Part shown: positions 5,838 through 9,817 of the stretch, piece by piece
How the letters are laid out: each line of letters opens with the position of its first letter
How positions within the stretch are numbered: position 1 is the stretch's first letter
Assembly (NCBI GenBank): GCA_964428905.1
Contig: CAYSAA010000122.1
Span: 1-9,817 of the forward strand
Direction of reading: 5' to 3'
Length of the DNA stretch: 9,817 nucleotides
DNA from: CAYSAA01 sp964428905
GTDB taxonomy: Bacteria; Atribacterota; Phoenicimicrobiia; Phoenicimicrobiales; Stramentimicrobiaceae
Translations under genes and position numbers: made by a program
The notes under the pieces: model-generated
Told to the model about the DNA's origin: nothing
The model's database searches: none
Seen by the model: only the letters and a program-made list of their open reading frames with translations

Positions 5838-6643
5838 TGAAACCGGCTATCTGTGTTGAAATGCTTTATCCTGAATTGCAATTGGAAGAAAAATTAAAAG
5901 CAATCTCACAAGCAGGTTTTTCTCGGATTGAGTTCTGGGACTGGAAAGATAAGGATCTTGCTTTACTTTATTCCTCATGTCAGCACTACAATTTAAAAGT
6001 AGCCAATTTTAGTGGTCAGCGACAGGGTAGCCTGATTGCCAGAAAAACTCATCAAAAAATCTTTTCTGACCTGGAAAAAGCAGTTCAAGTGGCAGAAACC
6101 TTACACTGTCCCTATTTGATGTTATTGACGGATCAATTAGGAGAAGGGGGGATAGTAGAAAATAGCCATCAAGAATTAAGTCCGGAAGAAAAATACTACA
6201 ATATTATTTCCGGCCTGAAAGAAGCTATCAGATTAACACCTGATTCTATCACACTGATATTGGAAACGCTTAATACTAAAATCGATCATCCCGGTTACTA
6301 TTTGGATAACATGGAAACTGCAGTAAAGATTGTCAGGGAAATCAAAGATCCCCGTTTAAAAATTTTAGCCGATTTATATCATCTTGGAGTTATGGGATTT
6401 GATCTAATAGAATTGATCAAACAACACGATACAGAAATAGGATATTTTCATATTGCCGATATTCCCGGCAGACATGAGCCTGGTACAGGCAGTATAGACT
6501 GGCAAGATATCCTTCAATTCATAAAAGAAAGAAGATATCAGGGATTTGTCGGTTTTGAATATTCACCGGCTCATGATTCCACTGAGTCGCTGATAAAGAT
6601 AAAAAATCTCTGGCAATCTATCTTCCCAGAACAGCAGCAATAA
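5837..6643 (+). CDS. Hydroxypyruvate isomerase-like sugar isomerase/epimerase (TIM barrel)
   Basis: This 268-residue enzyme belongs to the xylose-isomerase-like TIM-barrel superfamily and is closest in pattern to hydroxypyruvate isomerase (Hyi), which interconverts hydroxypyruvate and tartronate semialdehyde. The probable metal ligands are E143 (LILETLN), D179 (ILADLYH), H205 (YFHIAD) and E241 (GFEYSP). The substrate-loop signature IADIPGRHEPGTGSIDW (206-222) is strongly Hyi-like. Length matches the family (about 260). The third ligand is His, where E. coli Hyi, from memory, has Gln. It starts at ATG 5837, overlapping the ATPase stop by one base (TAATG), with GGGAGGA 6 nt upstream. Such tight coupling to a transporter implies that it acts on the imported compound or its first product. 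The superfamily is functionally broad, so tagatose/psicose-type epimerase or another ketose isomerase activity remains possible. It is the last gene of the operon and converges with the kinase 13 bp away. I see no terminator hairpin in that gap. Confidence 0.85.
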   Translation: MKPAICVEMLYPELQLEEKLKAISQAGFSRIEFWDWKDKDLALLYSSCQHYNLKVANFSGQRQGSLIARKTHQKIFSDLEKAVQVAETLHCPYLMLLTDQLGEGGIVENSHQELSPEEKYYNIISGLKEAIRLTPDSITLILETLNTKIDHPGYYLDNMETAVKIVREIKDPRLKILADLYHLGVMGFDLIELIKQHDTEIGYFHIADIPGRHEPGTGSIDWQDILQFIKERRYQGFVGFEYSPAHDSTESLIKIKNLWQSIFPEQQQ

Positions 6644-6656
6644 AGTGTATGATTCA

Positions 6657-7541
6657 TTATTTTTTATACTTTTCCCAAATTAACTTTTCTACATCTTCCA
6701 TAGGCCTTTGGAAAGGTCCCTCTGCTTCCATCTTTAAACTGGTTACTGCCGCTGCCCAGATTGTTGCCTCTTCCGGTGAAGAATGAATTCTTTTGGACAT
6801 ATAAGCAGCAAGACAGGTATCCCCTCGCCCACTTCTCCCGACCAGTTCCCGGGGATGAAATGAAGCCTGATAGAACTCTCCTTCTGCCAGTACCAGCACA
6901 CCTCCCTTATGCGTAATTATCACTTCTCGGGGTCCCATATCGGCAATCAAGAGAGCAGCCTTTTTCCTATCTTTTTCCCCAGTAAGCAGTTCAGCTTCTA
7001 CGGCATCAGTCTTTAATACCTTAATACAGGAAAGAATTTCTCTTTTCGCCGGCCATGGCTTTGCAACCAATTTCCCATTAACATTTACCCGTATAAAGCT
7101 CTGTACATCAGCGGCTAAGACAGATTCTTTTTTGGATAAGGCTTGAATCATTTCAGAAGGAACTTCTTCGCGCATGGAAGCACCGACAACAATCACTTTA
7201 GCTTCTATCGGTAGAACTTCTTTAAGACTGAAAGCCCCTGCCCAGCTATCCACATGAATCACCCTTTCATCCGGGTTGTCGGAAGGGTATACCAACTTAA
7301 GACAAGTAGATTGTGGTGTCCAGATCACCGAACAATTTACACCAATTTTTTCCAATTTAGTGATTACTGCTGTATCTTCCTCTGCAAGCCGGGTTACTGC
7401 CAATACTTTCAAACCTGTTCGGGCTGCTACGTTGGCACCATAGTTAAAGGCACCTCCGTTAACTACTCTGGTCCCGCTAGTAGAAACAATGGTATCCTTG
7501 GTATAATGACCAAGAAAGGCAATTTGATAGGGTGTATTCAA
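6657..7541 (-). CDS. PfkB/ribokinase-family carbohydrate kinase
   Basis: This 294-residue protein is a predicted ATP-dependent sugar or nucleoside kinase. The N-terminal PfkB signature is visible as NGGAFNYGANVAARTG. A KTDAVEAELLTG segment matches the family's K-x-N/D-x-x-E-x-x-x-L-x-G region. The C-terminal signature RSGRGDTCLAAY contains the anion-hole motif, here GRGD instead of the usual GAGD, with the catalytic base at D241 (numbered from the TTG start). Start choice: an ATG at 7556 begins the frame but has no SD upstream. The GGAGG at 7554-7550 overlaps that ATG's own codons and lies exactly 8 nt before an in-frame TTG at 7541, so the TTG is preferred. The substrate is unknown. Candidates from context are the sugar handled by the convergent transporter-isomerase operon. 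It lies downstream of the threonine aldolase gene on the same strand, 211 bp away. Confidence 0.87.
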   Translation of the reverse strand: MNTPYQIAFLGHYTKDTIVSTSGTRVVNGGAFNYGANVAARTGLKVLAVTRLAEEDTAVITKLEKIGVNCSVIWTPQSTCLKLVYPSDNPDERVIHVDSWAGAFSLKEVLPIEAKVIVVGASMREEVPSEMIQALSKKESVLAADVQSFIRVNVNGKLVAKPWPAKREILSCIKVLKTDAVEAELLTGEKDRKKAALLIADMGPREVIITHKGGVLVLAEGEFYQASFHPRELVGRSGRGDTCLAAYMSKRIHSSPEEATIWAAAVTSLKMEAEGPFQRPMEDVEKLIWEKYKK

Positions 7542-7549
7542 ATGACCAA

Positions 7550-7554
7550 CCTCC
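7550..7554 (-). promoter_or_regulatory. SD deciding the TTG start of the PfkB kinase
   Basis: On the minus strand GGAGG lies 8 nt before TTG 7541-7539. It overlaps the upstream ATG at 7556, so that ATG cannot use it. This argues against the longer ATG-initiated form. Confidence 0.6.
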
Positions 7555-7655
7555 ATTAATTAAAGATAATTACATTATTGCAATGGTTATTCTACCTACT
7601 TGAGTTCTAATTAATTTGCCAGTTGAAAAAATTTTGATATTAAAAGAAGGTAAAT

Positions 7656-7661
7656 AGTATA
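7656..7661 (-). promoter_or_regulatory. Possible -10 element upstream of the kinase gene
   Basis: TATACT on the minus strand, about 115 bp before the kinase start, resembles a sigma-70 -10 box. No convincing -35 hexamer sits 16-18 bp upstream, so this is tentative. It would give the kinase its own promoter apart from the aldolase. Confidence 0.22.
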
Positions 7662-7690
7662 TTCCATTTTTCACAGTAAATATATCATTT

Positions 7691-7717
7691 CAGATAAGCT
7701 TCTGTAATATTTATCTG
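7691..7717 (-). repeat. Hairpin downstream of the threonine aldolase gene
   Basis: CAGATAA (7691-7697) and TTATCTG (7711-7717) form a perfect 7-bp stem with a 13-nt loop, beginning about 35 nt after the aldolase stop. No T-run follows on the minus strand, so it is at best a weak terminator or mRNA end structure. The rest of the 7557-7752 gap shows nothing gene-like. Confidence 0.3.
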
Positions 7718-7752
7718 GAAACTATTCGTGCACATCTTAAATAAGTCTAAAA

Positions 7753-8790
7753 TCAAAGGTTTTTTGCAGTAACCTTCTTAATTATTTTCACAGCTTCTAT
7801 GGCATCTTCCTTAGATATATGCCGATTCGTTACGATGCGAATCTTATCCGGTTCCACCGGTAATACCTGCACACCTTCCTCTTCCAACTGACTGACAAAC
7901 TCTTCAGGGGATACATGTAACTGGCTGATATTGCAATAGACCATATTGGTTTGCACACTTTTTAAATTAACATCCAAACCCCCTGTTTCTTTTAGCTCCT
8001 TGCCAATATAATAGGCATTTAAATGATCGTCCTTTAAGCGATTAACCATTTTTCCCAAAGCTACAATCCCTGCTGCAGCAAGTACACCAGCTTGTCTCAT
8101 GCCACCTCCCAACATTTTTCGGGCTTTCCTTGCTCTATCGATAAATGATGCATCTCCAACCAGAACAGATCCAACCGGCGCACTAAGACCTTTAGAGAGG
8201 CAAAACATAATTGAATCCGCTTTCCCGATTAATTCTTTCACATCAATATTCAGAGCAACTGCTGCATTAAAGATACGGGCACCGTCAACATGCACCTTCA
8301 AATCAAATTGATGTGCCAAGTCACAGATCTCATTCATCCGGGAAAGTGAATACACAGTCCCACCCCCACGATTATGGGAATTTTCAATACATAATAAACG
8401 GGAAGGGGGGTAATGAATATTCTTAGACCGTAACGACATTTTGATGTCTTCAATCGCCATAATCCCGTTTATACCCGGCACTAAACGAGGTGAAAGCCCG
8501 GCAATTCTGGCAAAACCACCCACTTCATAATAATAAGTATGCGAATCTGCTTCCAAGATCACTTCTTCTCCGGGATGGGTATGGCTCATAAGTGCACAAA
8601 GATTTCCCATGGTACCACTGGTAACAAACAGTGCGGCTTCTTTGCCTAACTTTTGAGCAGATAAACATTCCAGTTGATTCACTGTCGGATCTTCTCCGTA
8701 TACATCATCCCCTAAAGGAGCACGGCGCATTGCCTCCAGCATCTCTTCAGTGGGCAAAGTCACAGTATCACTTCGTAAATTCATTGGCAT
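7753..8790 (-). CDS. ltaE: Low-specificity L-threonine aldolase (PLP-dependent)
   Basis: This 345-residue fold-type I PLP enzyme cleaves L-threonine or L-allo-threonine to glycine and acetaldehyde. It begins MPMNLRSDTVTLPTEEML, the classic family start, followed by GDDVYGEDPTVNQLE, FVTSGTMGNL and the HVDGARIFNAA segment that contacts the cofactor. The Schiff-base lysine is K200 in CLSKGLSAPVGS (numbered from the chosen start). GGGMRQAGVLAAAG is also conserved. The frame stays open upstream to a GTG at 8850 that has no SD. The ATG at 8790 has AAAGGA 8 nt upstream (8804-8799) and puts the protein at the usual length of about 340 residues, so the 20-residue extension is rejected. All active-site features look intact. 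It is flanked on the same strand by the cation efflux gene (upstream) and the PfkB kinase (downstream), with no obvious pathway link to either. Confidence 0.93.
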   Translation of the reverse strand: MPMNLRSDTVTLPTEEMLEAMRRAPLGDDVYGEDPTVNQLECLSAQKLGKEAALFVTSGTMGNLCALMSHTHPGEEVILEADSHTYYYEVGGFARIAGLSPRLVPGINGIMAIEDIKMSLRSKNIHYPPSRLLCIENSHNRGGGTVYSLSRMNEICDLAHQFDLKVHVDGARIFNAAVALNIDVKELIGKADSIMFCLSKGLSAPVGSVLVGDASFIDRARKARKMLGGGMRQAGVLAAAGIVALGKMVNRLKDDHLNAYYIGKELKETGGLDVNLKSVQTNMVYCNISQLHVSPEEFVSQLEEEGVQVLPVEPDKIRIVTNRHISKEDAIEAVKIIKKVTAKNL

Positions 8791-8798
8791 AAAACTAT

Positions 8799-8804
8799 TC
8801 CTTT
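8799..8804 (-). promoter_or_regulatory. SD deciding the start of threonine aldolase
   Basis: AAAGGA on the minus strand lies 8 nt before ATG 8790. A second purine-rich AAGGAG (8810-8805) lies just upstream. Neither could serve the GTG at 8850, which is upstream of both. Confidence 0.6.
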
Positions 8805-8845
8805 CTCCTTGAAATTTTATCTTACCTAAATATACCTTATTTTTC

Positions 8846-8862
8846 TTCACTGGAAAAGTGAA
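8846..8862 (-). repeat. Small hairpin in the leader of threonine aldolase
   Basis: TTCACT (8846-8851) and AGTGAA (8857-8862) pair perfectly around GGAAA on the plus strand, giving a 6-bp stem. It overlaps the rejected GTG start. It could be a 5' leader structure or a small operator, and it is short enough to be chance. The rest of 8863-8949 holds no clear terminator for the cation transporter gene. Confidence 0.25.
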
Positions 8863-8949
8863 TGGAAAAACTCAAAATCACCATGAGGTAAATATATTTT
8901 CTACAACTGCCCTTTATCGGTGCAAATCAAATCAGGAACATTGACAATT

Positions 8950-9817
8950 CTATTTACAATTTTTCTGATTGCAGTAACCAAATTCCAATTGAATCGTAGG
9001 ATGGAAAATGTGAAAATCTTGCTCCAGTATTTTTCCAACCTGTTGTCTGATTTTGTCTGCTTCAGTTATCTTCATATCCTGATTCAGGATGATATGCCCC
9101 TCAAAAAGTACCTTTTTCTCATCAATTTGCCAGACGTGAATATGATGAAGATTATGAACCTGAGGGATTGACTCAATCTTTCTTTTTAAGTGCTCGATAT
9201 TGATGTTAGCAGGTACCCGTTCCATTAATATCAGGATACTCTGTTTTAACACTTGATATCCTTGAATCAGAATGACTATAGCAATGATAATCGTTAAAAT
9301 GGAATCAATAAAATAAAAGCGATAAAAATAGATCATAATACCAGCAAAAATAACCGCTAATGAGCTAAGTGTATCGCTCAATAAATGCAAATATGCTGAA
9401 CGAATATTCAGGCTTTGATGGGTTTCCGGATAAAGCAGGTAAACACTGACCAAATCAGCGATAAACCCAAAGCCACCGACTCCTATCATCAATGGTATGG
9501 TCATTTCCCGAGGATCTCTGAAACGAATATAAGCCTCTCTAAACAGAAAAAAAGCAATGACAATAATGACCGACGAATTCAGTAAGGCGGCCAGTATTTC
9601 AGCCCGCTTGTAACCAAAAGTCATCTTCAAATCCGGAGAACACAAGCCTATCCTTCTGGCCAAATAACTGATAAGGATGGCCATTCCGTCACTGAAGTTA
9701 TGCAGTGCATCCGCCAGTAAAGCCAAACTACCGGATAATAATCCGCCAACTACCTCCACCAGACAAATCATAAAATTAAGAATGATAGTAATAACAATTC
9801 TCAAATTACTCTTATTA
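8950..9817 (-). CDS. Cation diffusion facilitator (CzcD/ZnT-like zinc/cadmium/cobalt efflux), 5' partial
   Basis: The protein exports divalent cations across the inner membrane in exchange for protons. The frame is open to the right edge: the edge codons read NKSN before LRIVITIILNF, matching the usual CDF N-terminus. The TTG at 9804 is therefore probably internal and the true start lies outside the window. About 289 residues are visible. Numbered from that TTG, the two HxxxD metal-site pairs are H35/D39 (ADALHNFSDG, TM2) and H140/D144 (YLHLLSDTLSS, TM5). This is the Zn/Cd/Co type rather than the Mn (DxxxD) type. The cytoplasmic domain carries HHIHVWQIDEKKVLFEGHI, with the conserved metal-binding His positions. 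The loop before TM5 is short and not His-rich, and the tail ends GYCNQKNCK, a possible extra Cys pair. It lies upstream of threonine aldolase on the same strand. Confidence 0.93.
   Translation of the reverse strand, partial: NKSNLRIVITIILNFMICLVEVVGGLLSGSLALLADALHNFSDGMAILISYLARRIGLCSPDLKMTFGYKRAEILAALLNSSVIIVIAFFLFREAYIRFRDPREMTIPLMIGVGGFGFIADLVSVYLLYPETHQSLNIRSAYLHLLSDTLSSLAVIFAGIMIYFYRFYFIDSILTIIIAIVILIQGYQVLKQSILILMERVPANINIEHLKRKIESIPQVHNLHHIHVWQIDEKKVLFEGHIILNQDMKITEADKIRQQVGKILEQDFHIFHPTIQLEFGYCNQKNCK

Noticed and set aside
8788..8850. Longer threonine aldolase starting at GTG 8850
   Set aside because: No SD precedes the GTG, while ATG 8790 has AAAGGA at 8 nt and gives the normal family N-terminus (MPMNLRSDTV).
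8920..9171. Plus-strand reading frame over the end of the cation transporter
   Set aside because: It is a shadow of the minus-strand CDF gene, with no SD and no family resemblance.
1..9817. CRISPR array, tRNA, rRNA, insertion sequence or phage genes
   Set aside because: I saw no regularly spaced repeats, cloverleaf-forming stretches, transposase motifs or phage-type proteins in the window.

Overview
The window is AT-rich (GC roughly in the high thirties by eye) and looks bacterial: Shine-Dalgarno (SD) sites are strong, gene spacing is tight, and TTG starts are used. The solute-binding protein at 1896-2900 has a type I signal peptide and no lipobox cysteine. Gram-positive bacteria normally anchor such proteins as lipoproteins, so a low-GC organism with two membranes is suggested, for example Halanaerobiales-like Firmicutes or Atribacterota. 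This is inference; no rRNA or other phylogenetic marker is present.

Layout, left to right. (1) 1-375 (+) is the C-terminal part of an osmoprotectant (OpuB/OpuC-type) ABC permease. (2) 441-668 (-) is a small cysteine-containing protein of unknown function, and 847-1479 (-) is a CPBP-type membrane protease. A protein-like remnant lies between them at 732-818. (3) 1480-1895 is a gene-free regulatory stretch. It contains a 33-bp dyad (1591-1623) and a perfect 13-nt SD (1771-1783) with no usable start codon behind it. (4) 1896-6643 (+) is a four-gene operon: binding protein, fused two-domain permease, ATPase, and a hydroxypyruvate-isomerase-like TIM-barrel enzyme. Perfect inverted repeats sit in both of its real intergenic gaps. 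(5) 6657-9817 (-) holds a PfkB-family kinase, a low-specificity threonine aldolase and the body of a CzcD-like cation efflux protein that runs off the right edge.

The ABC operon is the centre of interest. By family resemblance it would be called a ferric iron transporter. However, the binding protein lacks the paired tyrosines of iron-binding FbpA-type proteins and carries His-Asp and Glu positions that recall AfuA-type hexose-phosphate binders. The last gene is a sugar-type isomerase joined by a 1-nt stop/start overlap. Together these suggest uptake of a sugar, sugar phosphate or related hydroxy-acid and its first isomerisation. The convergent PfkB kinase 13 bp away may belong to the same pathway, but nothing in the sequence proves it.

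SD positions argue for moving four starts. The small protein starts at 668, the kinase at a TTG at 7541, and the aldolase at 8790. The protease uses TTG at 1479. The cation transporter frame stays open to the right edge, so its true start lies outside the window.
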